Source: DATBLE01 sp963734065
GTDB lineage: Bacteria > Actinomycetota > Thermoleophilia > Gaiellales > Gaiellaceae
NCBI GenBank assembly: GCA_963734065.1
Contig: CAVTFN010000002.1
Location: 13,278 to 77,277 of the forward strand
Reading direction: 5' to 3'
Length of the DNA stretch: 64,000 nt
The notes under the pieces were generated by a model. That model was given only the letters and a program-made list of their open reading frames with translations, had not been told where the DNA came from and searched no databases. Shown one piece after another: positions 7,787 to 15,456 of the stretch (within the stretch, counting starts at the first letter, position 1; every line of letters begins with the position of its first letter). A program made the translations under genes and the position numbers.

Positions 7787-9790
7787 CTAGCCTCTGGCGG
7801 TGAGGGCGCCCTTCTCCACCGCCAGGCGCTCGAGCTCGCGCTTGATCGACTCCGCGGTCGGGAGGACGACGTCCTCGAGGCTCTTCGCCGCGGGGATCGG
7901 GGAAGCCGCCGCCGCGATCCGCGCGAAGCGCCCGCGGAAGCCGGCCTCGGCCAGCCGGGCGGCGACCTCGGCGCCGAATCCGGCCTCGCCCGGCGCCTCC
8001 TCGACGGTGACGACGCACTCGGAGGCGAGCGCCGAGGGCAGGATCCCGTCGAGGTCGAGCGGGGAGAGCTGCGAGACGACGCAGAGGTCGGCGGCGAGCT
8101 CGCGCTCGAGGAAGAGTTGCCGCACCGGCTCCCAGGCAAGCGACGCACAGCGGCCGTAGGTGATCACGGTCAGCTCGGGATCGTCGAAGCCGACCGGGCT
8201 GAGCCGGACGTTCGGATAGACGCCGGCGGTCGTCCGCGCGGAGAAGTGGTCGACGAGGCCGTCCCGGGGCTCGCGCGCGCGCTCCGCGTACACCGCCTTG
8301 TTCTCGACGAACAGCACCGGGCCGGGATCGGCCGCGACCGCGTTCCAGAGCAGCGCGTAGGGATCGGTGAAGCTGGACACCGCGACCACGCGCAGGCCGG
8401 GGATGCCGAAGAACATCTTCTCGAGGCTCTGGCTGTGGGTCGGCCCGTAGCCGCGCCCGCCCCCCATCGGCACGCGGACGACGACGTTGACGGTCGCCTG
8501 GCCCTGCGAGAGGTAGTGGTGCTTCGCAGCGCTGTTCGCGAGCTGGTCGGCGGCGAGCGCGACGAAGTCGCCGAACATGATCTCCGCGATCGCCTTGCCG
8601 CCCTCGAGCGCGAAGCCGGTGGCGCTGCCGACGATCGCCGACTCGCTGATCGGCGTCGGGTGGATCCGGTCGGGGAAGCGGGTCGACACGCCCTTCGTGA
8701 CCGCGAACGCGCCGCCGTAGGGGTCGAGCAGGTCCTGGCCGAAGACGTGGACGTCGCGGTCACGCTCGAGCAGGTCGTGCAGGGCCTGGTTCAGGCTCTC
8801 GACCACGCGCGGCTCCTCGGCCGGGCGCGCCCAGGGCCCGGCTGCCGCGCCGTCGTCGAGCTGCGGGTAGACGTCGCCGAGGTGTGAGAGCTGATCGGGC
8901 TCGGGGCTCGCCTCGGCGGCGTCCAGCGCCGTCTCGAGCTGCCCGGTCACGTCGTTGCCGGCCCGCTCGACGGCGGCGGGGTCGAGGGTCGCCGCCAGCG
9001 TGATCACGGGGTCGCGGGTCCTCAGCTCGGCCATCTCATCGGACGAGCGGTCGTCGTCGCGCTTGCTGTGCGGGCCGAGTCGGACGGTCCGGACGACCCT
9101 GAAAGCCGGTGCTTCCCGGGTGCGCATCGTCTCGACGAGCGTGGCGAACTCCTGCTGGAGTGCGGGCGCGTCCGCGCCGTCGAGCCGCGCTGCGTCGATC
9201 CCGAAGGCCTCCGCGCGGGCGAGCATGTCTCCCGCAATGCCCACGGAGGACGGTGTGGTCTGGGCGATCGCATTGTCCTCGAGCACGAGCAGAAGGCGCA
9301 CGCCCCAGAGGGAGGCCAGGTTCATCGACTCGTAGAGCGCTCCCTGGCCGAGCGTGCCGTCGCCGATGAAGACGACCGCGATCCCGTCTCCGCCGCGGAG
9401 CTTCTTTGCGAACGCTACGCCGAGCGCGACCGGTACGAGCTGGCCCTGGATACCGGAGCTGATGAATCGGTCGGCATGCAGATGCTGGCTACCTCCGCGA
9501 CCGCCGCACACGCCGTCAGCCTTGCCCATCAGCTCGGCGAGGAACGCGGCAAGATCACCGCCGGAGGCGAGGAAGTGGCCGTGGCAGCGGTGCGTGCTGA
9601 AGATCGCGTCGCCCGGACCGAGCCGGCCGAGGAGCCCGACCGCGATCGACTCCTGGCCGATCGAGGTGTGCGTCGTGCCCGAGAGCAGCCCCTGCGAGTG
9701 GAGCTGCAGGAGCTTCTCCTCGGTGCGCCGGATGACCAGCATCCGCCGGTAGAGCTCGAGGTCGTCCAGGAGCGGTGGCTGTTCGGACAT
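7787..9790 (-). CDS. Fused alpha-beta E1 2-oxoacid dehydrogenase (thiamine diphosphate)
   Basis: A 667-residue protein joining both E1 subunits. Residues about 8-300 are E1-alpha, with the thiamine-diphosphate motif from GDG (143-145) to DN (172-173) and the RGGSQH loop. Residues about 340-667 are E1-beta, with ISESAIVG, FGDFVALAADQ and PMGGGRGYGPTHSQSLE. It should decarboxylate a 2-oxoacid and acylate a lipoyl arm. The only lipoyl protein nearby is the acyltransferase fusion two genes downstream; no conventional E2 or E3 is in the window. Branched-chain or pyruvate-like substrate specificity cannot be read. Start ATG at 9790, 23 nt after the upstream secreted-protein stop. Confidence 0.9.
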   Translation of the reverse strand: MSEQPPLLDDLELYRRMLVIRRTEEKLLQLHSQGLLSGTTHTSIGQESIAVGLLGRLGPGDAIFSTHRCHGHFLASGGDLAAFLAELMGKADGVCGGRGGSQHLHADRFISSGIQGQLVPVALGVAFAKKLRGGDGIAVVFIGDGTLGQGALYESMNLASLWGVRLLLVLEDNAIAQTTPSSVGIAGDMLARAEAFGIDAARLDGADAPALQQEFATLVETMRTREAPAFRVVRTVRLGPHSKRDDDRSSDEMAELRTRDPVITLAATLDPAAVERAGNDVTGQLETALDAAEASPEPDQLSHLGDVYPQLDDGAAAGPWARPAEEPRVVESLNQALHDLLERDRDVHVFGQDLLDPYGGAFAVTKGVSTRFPDRIHPTPISESAIVGSATGFALEGGKAIAEIMFGDFVALAADQLANSAAKHHYLSQGQATVNVVVRVPMGGGRGYGPTHSQSLEKMFFGIPGLRVVAVSSFTDPYALLWNAVAADPGPVLFVENKAVYAERAREPRDGLVDHFSARTTAGVYPNVRLSPVGFDDPELTVITYGRCASLAWEPVRQLFLERELAADLCVVSQLSPLDLDGILPSALASECVVTVEEAPGEAGFGAEVAARLAEAGFRGRFARIAAAASPIPAAKSLEDVVLPTAESIKRELERLAVEKGALTARG

Positions 9791-9813
9791 GCGCTCTAGG
9801 GTACTGCGCGCTC

Positions 9814-10305
9814 CTACGGGCGGAATGAGCGGGTGTGCCAGCTGCGCGCGACCACGAAGTGCTTGCCGTTCGAGTGGTAGCGCACGTGGTCGAAGCCGCC
9901 CATGGGGCAGCAGTTCGGGTCGTTCCTTCGGTAGATCGGCTGGGAGCTGACGACGTCGCCGCCGAGCCGGAACAGGCCGAGCTTGTAGCCGCTGCGGGCG
10001 AGCGCGACCCGCCAGTCGCCGGTCGGCGTCGCGCGGAGAACGGCGAAGCCGATGTCGCCGGCGGTGCCGCCGCTCGCGATCGTGACGGCGAAGTCGAGGC
10101 GGCCGTCGCGGGTGAAGTCGTAGCAGAGCACCTGATCGACGGACGCGGGGTCGACCCGAACCGGGCTGTCTCCGAGGAGCTTCATGCGCAGGTTCGTGGC
10201 CGCGACCGCGCGTTTCGCCGCGGCCGGGCCGCATGCAGGCTTGGCCGCATGTGCCGGCGCCGCCGTCAGGGCGGCGAGGGCCGTGGCGACGACGAGCAGC
10301 TTCAC
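9814..10305 (-). CDS. Secreted protein with FG-GAP/EF-hand-like segment
   Basis: A 163-residue exported protein. The GTG at 10305 gives a clean signal peptide (KLLVVATALAALTAAPAHA). The mature part has a DFTRDGRLDFAVTI segment like the calcium-binding blades of FG-GAP proteins, and cysteines at CGP, LCYD and NCCP. It is divergent from pdxH, with 23 bp between the starts, and is the possible first gene of the E1 operon. Function unknown; it may simply be an envelope protein sharing the promoter. Confidence 0.75.
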   Translation of the reverse strand: MKLLVVATALAALTAAPAHAAKPACGPAAAKRAVAATNLRMKLLGDSPVRVDPASVDQVLCYDFTRDGRLDFAVTIASGGTAGDIGFAVLRATPTGDWRVALARSGYKLGLFRLGGDVVSSQPIYRRNDPNCCPMGGFDHVRYHSNGKHFVVARSWHTRSFRP

Positions 10306-10328
10306 CGGGCCAGCATAGACTCGGCCTC

Positions 10329-10931
10329 GTGGACGACGAACGCGACCGGCCGCTCGACCAGGGCGATCTCCACACCGACCCGGTCGCACAGCTGCGAGCG
10401 TGGCTGGCGGAGGCGCGCGCCGCGGGCGTCGAGCTGCCGGAGGCGATGACGCTCGCAACCGCGACGCGCGACAGCTCGCCGTCGGCGCGGATGGTGCTGC
10501 TGAAGGACGCCGGCGCCCGCGGGCTCAGCTTCTTCACGAGCTACGAGAGCCGCAAGGGCCTCGAGCTCGCCGAGAACCCTCGGGCCGCACTCGTTCTCTA
10601 CTGGCACGCGCTCGGGCGCCAGGTGCGCGTGGAGGGAATCGTCGAGCGACTGGCCGCCGCCGAGTCCGACGAGTACTTCGAGTCCCGCCCGCCCGGGAGT
10701 CGCCGCTCGGCCGCGGTCTCGCCGCAGAGCGCGGTGATCGCCGGTCGCGAGGAGCTCGAGCGGGCGGCCGGGAAGCTGGGCGACGACGTCCCGCGGCCGG
10801 CATCCTGGGGCGGTTACCTGCTGGTTCCATCGCAGTGGGAGTTCTGGCAGCACAGGCTCGACCGCCTGCACGACCGCTTCCGCTACCGGCCGGGCGAGGA
10901 CGGCTGGATCGTCGAGCGGCTGGCGCCGTAG
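10329..10931 (+). CDS. pdxH: Pyridoxamine 5'-phosphate oxidase
   Basis: The FMN enzyme that oxidises pyridoxamine/pyridoxine 5'-phosphate to pyridoxal 5'-phosphate. The 200-residue length is right for the family. Signature segments: ARMVLLKDAGARGLSFFTSYESRKG (FMN/substrate site, positions about 55-80), SRRSAAVSPQS, and the C-terminal QWEFWQHRLDRLHDRFRY. GTG start at 10329. The stop TAG shares its G with the next GTG start. Confidence 0.95.
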   Translation: MDDERDRPLDQGDLHTDPVAQLRAWLAEARAAGVELPEAMTLATATRDSSPSARMVLLKDAGARGLSFFTSYESRKGLELAENPRAALVLYWHALGRQVRVEGIVERLAAAESDEYFESRPPGSRRSAAVSPQSAVIAGREELERAAGKLGDDVPRPASWGGYLLVPSQWEFWQHRLDRLHDRFRYRPGEDGWIVERLAP

Positions 10932-11398
10932 TGGAGCCCGGGCTCCGGGATCTGATGCGGCGATTCCCGCACGGCGTCGCCGTGCTGACGGTCGACGCGG
11001 AGGGCGAGAAGCTGGGCCTGACGGTCGGCTCGCTGGTGTCGCTGTCGATCGAGCCGCCGCTGGTCGGCGTGGCGATCGACCGGCAGGCGGCGATGCACGA
11101 GCTCTTGCGGAGCGCCGGCGGGTTCGCGCTCAGCCTGCTCGCCGACGGGCAGGACTGGCTCGCGCAGCACTTCGCGCGCGGCGTGCCGCCGATCGCCCTC
11201 TGGCACGGGATCGCGAGTCGCGAGGGGGCGGCCGGCGCGCCGCTCCTCGTCGGCGCGCTCGGCTGGCTGGAATGCCGGTTGGTGGACGAGGTCGCGGCGG
11301 GCGACCACACGTTCTTCGTCGGCGAGGTGCTCTCGGTCGAGCTCGGCGAGCCCGCGCCGCCGCTCGTCCACATCGAGTCGGGATACCGAACACTTTGA
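10931..11398 (+). CDS. Flavin reductase-like (FMN-binding) protein
   Basis: A 155-residue member of the flavin-reductase/split-barrel family: RFPHGVAVLTVDAEGEKLGL, then SLVSLSIEPPLVGVAI and SLLADGQDWLAQHFA, with HTFFVGEVL late in the chain. It probably reduces free flavin with NAD(P)H or is the reductase of a two-component monooxygenase; no monooxygenase is adjacent. It starts within the pdxH stop codon, so the two flavin-related genes form a tight operon. Confidence 0.87.
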   Translation: MEPGLRDLMRRFPHGVAVLTVDAEGEKLGLTVGSLVSLSIEPPLVGVAIDRQAAMHELLRSAGGFALSLLADGQDWLAQHFARGVPPIALWHGIASREGAAGAPLLVGALGWLECRLVDEVAAGDHTFFVGEVLSVELGEPAPPLVHIESGYRTL

Positions 11399-11462
11399 GC
11401 GGAGACTCGGCGGGGCTCATCAAGGAGCGGAGGTGCCGGCTTTGCCGGTGCCGGAGCGGGAA

Positions 11463-12113
11463 ATGATCGAGGCGGTCGTCTTCGACCTGGACGGCGTCCT
11501 GATCCAGACCGAGGAGCTCTGGGACGAGGTGCGCGCCGGACTGGCACGCGACCGCGGCGGGCGGTACGGGCCGGAGGAGCAGCGGGCGATGATGGGGATG
11601 AGCTCGCCCGAGTGGTCGAGGTACATGCACGAGCACGTCGGCCTGCCGGAACCGCCCGACGTGATCGCGGCGAACGTGGTCGAGAGGATGGCGGAGCGCT
11701 ACCACGGGGGGCTGCCGCTGATCGAGGGCGCGGTGGATGCGGTCGAGCGGCTGGCGGCGCGCTGGCCGCTCGGCGTCGCGTCGTCCTCGAATCGGGAGCT
11801 GATCGACCTCGTGCTCGAGCTGTCCGGCCTCGAGCGGCTGTTCCGCGCCACCGTTTCGTCGGAAGAGGTGGCTCGCGGGAAGCCGGCGCCGGACGTCTAC
11901 CTCGAAGCGTGCCGGCGGCTGGGCGTCGACCCGGCGCGCGCGACGGCGATCGAGGACTCGCACGCCGGGATCGGCTCGGCCCACGCCGCGGGAATGCGCG
12001 TGATCGCGATCCCGAACCCCTCGTTCCCGCCGGGCGACGAGGCGCTCGCCGACGCAGACATCGTGCTGGGCTCGCTCGCGGAGCTCACGCCGGAGGCTGT
12101 GGAAGCTTCGTGA
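11463..12113 (+). CDS. HAD-superfamily hydrolase (beta-phosphoglucomutase/phosphatase type)
   Basis: A 216-residue phosphohydrolase. Motif I is FDLDGVL (nucleophile D8, acid/base D10), motif II is ASSSNRE, motif III is the lysine of GKPAPD, and motif IV is IEDSHAG. The cap inserted after motif I is the helical type of the PGM-like subfamily. I chose the ATG at 11463 because the family core starts two residues later and GGAG sits 6 nt before it; an upstream GTG at 11433, also with AAGGAG, would add 10 residues. Substrate unknown. Confidence 0.88.
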   Translation: MIEAVVFDLDGVLIQTEELWDEVRAGLARDRGGRYGPEEQRAMMGMSSPEWSRYMHEHVGLPEPPDVIAANVVERMAERYHGGLPLIEGAVDAVERLAARWPLGVASSSNRELIDLVLELSGLERLFRATVSSEEVARGKPAPDVYLEACRRLGVDPARATAIEDSHAGIGSAHAAGMRVIAIPNPSFPPGDEALADADIVLGSLAELTPEAVEAS

Positions 12114-12123
12114 CGGTTCCGTC

Positions 12124-12138
12124 GGGGGTCTGACCCCC
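12124..12138. repeat. GGGGTCTGACCCC palindrome, copy 1
   Basis: A palindrome with G-rich/C-rich arms around a central T, placed 11 bp after the HAD stop in a 172-bp gap. Copy 2 is at 12252-12266 and a related form is at 14611-14636. The gap also carries two GATTCGTGACG direct repeats, near 12210 and 12233. It could act as a terminator or a small mobile palindrome; no U-tract is seen. Confidence 0.55.
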
Positions 12139-12251
12139 TACGGAAGTGCGACAAGATATGCACAGCACCGTCCGACGCCCGACCCGCATGGATAAGCGGA
12201 GCTTGTGGACGATTCGTGACGCTCTCTTCGCCGATTCGTGACGTTTGCGTA

Positions 12252-12266
12252 GGGGGTCTGACCCCG
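12252..12266. repeat. GGGGTCTGACCCC palindrome, copy 2
   Basis: Same 13-bp core as at 12124, 20 bp before the FabF stop, so the two copies bracket the convergent HAD/fabF gap. It may serve as the fabF-side terminator. Confidence 0.5.
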
Positions 12267-12285
12267 GTTGGGACGCTGCGAGCCG

Positions 12286-13515
12286 TCACACCCGTCCGAA
12301 CAGAACGCAGCCGTTGTGGCCGCCGAGGCCCATTGCGTTCGAGAGCGCGACGTCGACCTGCGTTCGACGCGCCTCGTTCGGGACGTAGTCGAGGTCGCAC
12401 TCCGGGTCGGGCGTCTCGTAGTTGATCGTCGGCGGGATGACGCCCTCGTGGATCGCGAGCACGCACATCATCGCCTCGACCGCGCCGGCCGCGCCGAAGC
12501 AGTGGCCGGTCATCGACTTCGTCGACGACACCGCCAGCTCGTACGCGTGGCCGCCGAACACCTCCTTGATCGCCTTCGTCTCGGCCAGGTCGCCGAGCGG
12601 CGTGGACGTCCCGTGGGCGTTGATGTAGCCGACCTGCTCCGGCGCGACCTCGGCGCGCTCGAGTGCCGCCCGCATCATCTCGACGACGCCGACCGACGCC
12701 GGATCGGGCTGGGCGAGGTGGTGCGCGTCGTTCGAGGCGCCGTACCCGAGCACCTCGGCGTAGATCGTCGCGCCCCGGGCACGGGCTCCCTCGAGCTCCT
12801 CCAGGACCAGCACGCACGCCCCCTCCCCCATGACGAAGCCCTCGCGGGTCAGGTCGAACGGGCGCGAGGCCCGCGGCGGATGCTCCTCCTCCGCGGCAAG
12901 ACCGCGCATCGCGCAGAAGCCGGCGAGGATCAGGGGGTGGAGGCAGGCCTCGGCGCCGCCGGCGAGCACCGCGTCCGCCGAGCCGCGGCGAATGACCTCG
13001 GCGGCCTCCCCGATCGCGGTCGAGCCGGTCGCGCACGCGGACACAGGCGCGTAGTTGGGGCCGCGCAGCCCGAGCGCGATCGCGATCTGCCCACTGGCCG
13101 CGTCCACGAGCACGCTGGGGATGAAGTACGGCGAGACCCGGTTGGAGCCGCGCTCCAGCAGGATGCTGTGCTGCTCGACGATCCCGAACAGGCCGCCGAT
13201 CGCGGTCCCGAACAGCACACCCACACGCGCCGGCTCGTACGCGCCGGCGAGCGACGCGTCCTCGGCCGCTTCCGTCGCAGCCGCGACGCCCATCACGACG
13301 TTCCGGTCGAGTCGCCGCGCCTCTTTCGGGCCGACCACCGAGGCCGGATCGAACCCGCGCACCTCGGCCGCGATCCGCACCGGGAACCCGCTCGTGTCGA
13401 ACGTCGAGATGAAGTCGATCCCGCTCCGGCCGGCCACCGCCGACTCCCAGGTCGAGCGGCGGTCGTTGCCGAGCGGCGTGACCGCTCCGAGACCGGTGAC
13501 GGCGACCCTGCGCAC
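12286..13515 (-). CDS. fabF: Beta-ketoacyl-ACP synthase II
   Basis: A condensing enzyme of fatty-acid elongation, 409 residues as expected. The Cys-His-His triad is intact: C161 (SACATG), H301 (NAHGTSTPLGD) and H338 (TGHCFGAAG). The N-terminal VAVTGLGAVTPLG and C-terminal SNAMGLGGHNGC are standard. GTG start at 13515. No acyl carrier protein or other fab gene is adjacent, so it is either the housekeeping enzyme dispersed on the chromosome or a secondary-lipid copy. Confidence 0.95.
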   Translation of the reverse strand: MRRVAVTGLGAVTPLGNDRRSTWESAVAGRSGIDFISTFDTSGFPVRIAAEVRGFDPASVVGPKEARRLDRNVVMGVAAATEAAEDASLAGAYEPARVGVLFGTAIGGLFGIVEQHSILLERGSNRVSPYFIPSVLVDAASGQIAIALGLRGPNYAPVSACATGSTAIGEAAEVIRRGSADAVLAGGAEACLHPLILAGFCAMRGLAAEEEHPPRASRPFDLTREGFVMGEGACVLVLEELEGARARGATIYAEVLGYGASNDAHHLAQPDPASVGVVEMMRAALERAEVAPEQVGYINAHGTSTPLGDLAETKAIKEVFGGHAYELAVSSTKSMTGHCFGAAGAVEAMMCVLAIHEGVIPPTINYETPDPECDLDYVPNEARRTQVDVALSNAMGLGGHNGCVLFGRV

Positions 13516-13546
13516 CTCTTGAGCCTAGACGGCTAGCCTCAGGGGC

Positions 13547-14554
13547 GTGCCGGGCAAGAACGTGCCGTTCCCGCCGATGGAGGCCGAGCTCGTGCGCGAG
13601 CTCCCCCTCGGCGACTGGCAGTACGAGCCGAAGTGGGACGGCTTCCGCGGGGTGCTCGAGAACGACGGCGGCGAGCTTGCGCTGTGGAGCCGGAACGAAC
13701 GACCACTGCTGCGCTACTTCCCCGAGCTCCGCCCGCTCGGCGACCTGCTCCCGCCCCACTCCGCGCTCGACGGCGAGATCGTGATCGAGCGCGACGGCCG
13801 CCTCGACTTCGACGCGATGCAGATGCGTCTGCATCCGGCCGAGAGCCGGATCCGGAGGCTCTCCGGCGAGATCCCCGCGCAGTTCGTCGCCTTCGACGTC
13901 CTGCTCTGGAAGGGCAAGCCTGTCCACGAGCTGCCGCTCGAGAAGCGACGCCGCGAGCTGGAGAAGCTGGCGAAGTCGTTCCGGATCTCCCCGGCAACGC
14001 GCGATCCCGACGTGGCCGAAGCCTGGCTCGACGGGCTCGAGGCCGCCGGGCTGGACGGAGTGATCGCGAAGCGTCTCGGCCTTCCCTACCTTCCCGGCTC
14101 GCGCGAGGGTGTGGCCAAGGTGAAGGCGCACCGCACGGCAGATTGCGTCGTCGTCGGCGTCCGCTGGAAGGAGAAGCCGACCACGCTCGCGACACTCCTG
14201 CTCGGCCTCTACCGCGAGGACGGCGAGCTCGACTACGTCGGGACCGCCGCGGTCGCGGCGAGCAAGCGCGACGAGATTCTGAAGCGGGTGCAGCCGCTCC
14301 TGAAAGGCGCACCCGACCGCGGCTTCTCCGAGCCGAACCGCTGGGGCGGCGGCGAGCTCGAGCAGTCGGCGGTCAGGCCGAAGCTGGTCGTCGAGGTCCG
14401 CTACGACAAGGTGCAGGGCAGCCGCTTCCGCCACGGGACGAAGCTGATCCGCTTCCGGGAGGACAAGGATCCGGAGCAGTGCACGTGGCGCGAGGTGCGC
14501 AAGCCTCCGGGGCCGGACGACCTGACCGTGCCGGCCCTTCTGGCCTCGTCCTAG
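13547..14554 (+). CDS. ATP-dependent DNA ligase (LigC/LigD-ligase type)
   Basis: A 335-residue ligase. Motif I is EPKWDGFR with adenylated K29. Other nucleotidyltransferase motifs are SRNERP, LDGEIV, FVAFDVL and DGVIAKR. The C-terminal OB-fold holds VEVRYDKVQGSRFRHGTKLIRF. The size and lack of polymerase or nuclease domains match the stand-alone actinobacterial ligases that act in end-joining or base repair. It is divergent from fabF by 31 bp. The stop is immediately followed by a palindromic repeat. Confidence 0.92.
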   Translation: MPGKNVPFPPMEAELVRELPLGDWQYEPKWDGFRGVLENDGGELALWSRNERPLLRYFPELRPLGDLLPPHSALDGEIVIERDGRLDFDAMQMRLHPAESRIRRLSGEIPAQFVAFDVLLWKGKPVHELPLEKRRRELEKLAKSFRISPATRDPDVAEAWLDGLEAAGLDGVIAKRLGLPYLPGSREGVAKVKAHRTADCVVVGVRWKEKPTTLATLLLGLYREDGELDYVGTAAVAASKRDEILKRVQPLLKGAPDRGFSEPNRWGGGELEQSAVRPKLVVEVRYDKVQGSRFRHGTKLIRFREDKDPEQCTWREVRKPPGPDDLTVPALLASS

Positions 14555-14580
14555 GGACAGTCCCCGGAGCGGACTGTCCC
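14554..14580. repeat. GGGACAGTCC palindrome, second copy of the 6386 element
   Basis: Ten-bp arms separated by 7 nt begin at the last base of the ligase stop codon. The arms match those of the element inside the acyltransferase gene at 6386. Here it could double as a transcription terminator. Confidence 0.65.
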
Positions 14581-14610
14581 TGCAGAAAGGGTTGCGCCAC
14601 GACCTGGCGG

Positions 14611-14636
14611 CGTCAGACCCCTTCGGGGTCAGACCT
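14611..14636. repeat. GTCAGACCCC/GGGGTC palindrome, variant copy
   Basis: Complementary arms GACCCC and GGGGTC with a TTC loop, flanked by CAGA on both sides. Related to the copies at 12124 and 12252. It lies 30 bp before the GroES-like gene. Confidence 0.5.
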
Positions 14637-14665
14637 CTTGCGGCTTCCGGAGCTACCCTGGGCTC

Positions 14666-14956
14666 GTGCTCGAGGAGACCCAGCGGCCACGCGTGACGCT
14701 CGAGCCGCTCGACGACTACGTCGTCGTCGAGCCCTCGGACGACGAGGCCGAGACCCGCCACGGACTGATCATCCCGGCGAGCGCCGAGGCCGGCTCCCAG
14801 ACCGGCATCGTGATCGCGACGGGCGCCGAAGCGGGCGGCGTCGAGCCCGGCGACAAGGTGCTCTTCCCGCACGGAGCCGGATTCGACGTCCGGCTAGCGG
14901 GAACCGCCGTCAAGGTCATGCGCCGCGGCGACCTGATCGCGCGCGTCCACGACTGA
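14666..14956 (+). CDS. groES: GroES-like co-chaperonin (Cpn10)
   Basis: A 96-residue protein of the 10-kDa chaperonin fold: VTLEPLDDYVVVEPSD at the start, then ETRHGLIIPASAEAGSQTGIVIATG (mobile-loop and beta-barrel region), PGDKVLFPHGAG and VMRRGDLIARVHD. The mobile-loop sequence differs from canonical GroES and no groEL follows, so it may be a secondary copy or serve a GroEL encoded elsewhere. GTG start. An independent terminator follows 12 bp after the stop. Confidence 0.85.
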   Translation: MLEETQRPRVTLEPLDDYVVVEPSDDEAETRHGLIIPASAEAGSQTGIVIATGAEAGGVEPGDKVLFPHGAGFDVRLAGTAVKVMRRGDLIARVHD

Positions 14957-14968
14957 GCCCGGACGCGA

Positions 14969-14993
14969 AAACGCCCGCACGAGGCGGGCGTTT
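14969..14993 (+). terminator. Intrinsic terminator after the GroES-like gene
   Basis: A 10-bp perfect stem (AAACGCCCGC with its complement), 5-nt loop ACGAG, ending in TTT. It is well placed for termination of the GroES-like transcript. Confidence 0.8.
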
Positions 14994-15113
14994 CCAATGC
15001 CGGTGGGGTATGTGAGGGGAGTTCCGGCCTGTTCAGCATGCCTCGGGACGGGCGATGTCACATGACCACGAAGGGTGATATTCGGCGTCCCTCGAACGAG
15101 GGAAAGAACGAGG

Positions 15114-15202
15114 CGGAGAGGGCGGGATTTGAACCCGCGACCCGCCTTTCGACGAGTACGCGATTTCCAGTCGCGCTCCTTCGGCCGCTCGGACACCTCT
15201 CC
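15114..15202 (-). tRNA. tRNA-Ser(GGA)
   Basis: An 89-nt class II tRNA on the minus strand. Acceptor GGAGAGG/CCTCTCC, discriminator G, anticodon loop CTGGAAA (anticodon GGA), extended variable arm, T-arm GCGGGTTCAAATCCCGC-like. CCA not encoded. It is divergent from the next two tRNA-Ser genes. Confidence 0.96.
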
Positions 15203-15271
15203 GCGCCCCGGGCAGACTAGCGCCCTGCCGCGACAGGTCGCTGCCGGGGACTGCGGTACGATGGTCGTCCC

Positions 15272-15362
15272 GGAGAAGTGGCCGAGTGGCTGAAGGCGGC
15301 GCCCTGCTAAGGCGTTATGGGGATGAATGTCTCCATCGAGGGTTCGAATCCCTCCTTCTCCG
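15272..15362 (+). tRNA. tRNA-Ser(GCU)
   Basis: A 91-nt class II tRNA with acceptor GGAGAAG/CTTCTCC, discriminator G, anticodon stem GCGCC/GGCGT around loop CTGCTAA (anticodon GCT), and a long variable arm. It lies 4 bp from tRNA-Ser(CGA). Confidence 0.96.
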
Positions 15363-15366
15363 CCTC

Positions 15367-15455
15367 GGAGGGGTGGCAGAGCGGTCGAATGCGGCGGTCT
15401 CGAAAACCGTTATCCGTCGTTAGGCGGATCGAGGGTTCAAATCCCTCCCCCTCCG
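15367..15455 (+). tRNA. tRNA-Ser(CGA), integration site of the mobile element
   Basis: An 89-nt class II tRNA: acceptor GGAGGGG/CCCCTCC, discriminator G, anticodon loop CTCGAAA (anticodon CGA). Its 3' part from the first base of the anticodon loop (15399) to one base past the gene is repeated exactly at 29970-30027, so the gene is intact although an element has integrated in it. Confidence 0.97.
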
Positions 15456-15456
15456 C
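15399..15456 (+). repeat. attL: 58-bp core shared with attR
   Basis: This segment is identical to 29970-30027 at every base; identity breaks at both flanks (15398 T versus C; 15457 C versus T). It spans the anticodon loop, variable arm, T-arm and acceptor 3' strand of tRNA-Ser(CGA), the classic tyrosine-recombinase attachment region. Confidence 0.93.

Noticed and set aside
6911..8887. 658-codon open frame on the plus strand
   Set aside because: Antisense to the deacetylase and E1 genes, which have clear motifs; composition is the Arg/Asp/Val-rich pattern of a high-GC shadow frame.
11897..14872. 991-codon open frame on the minus strand
   Set aside because: Shadow across HAD, fabF, ligase and the GroES-like gene; low-complexity Arg-rich translation and no domain.
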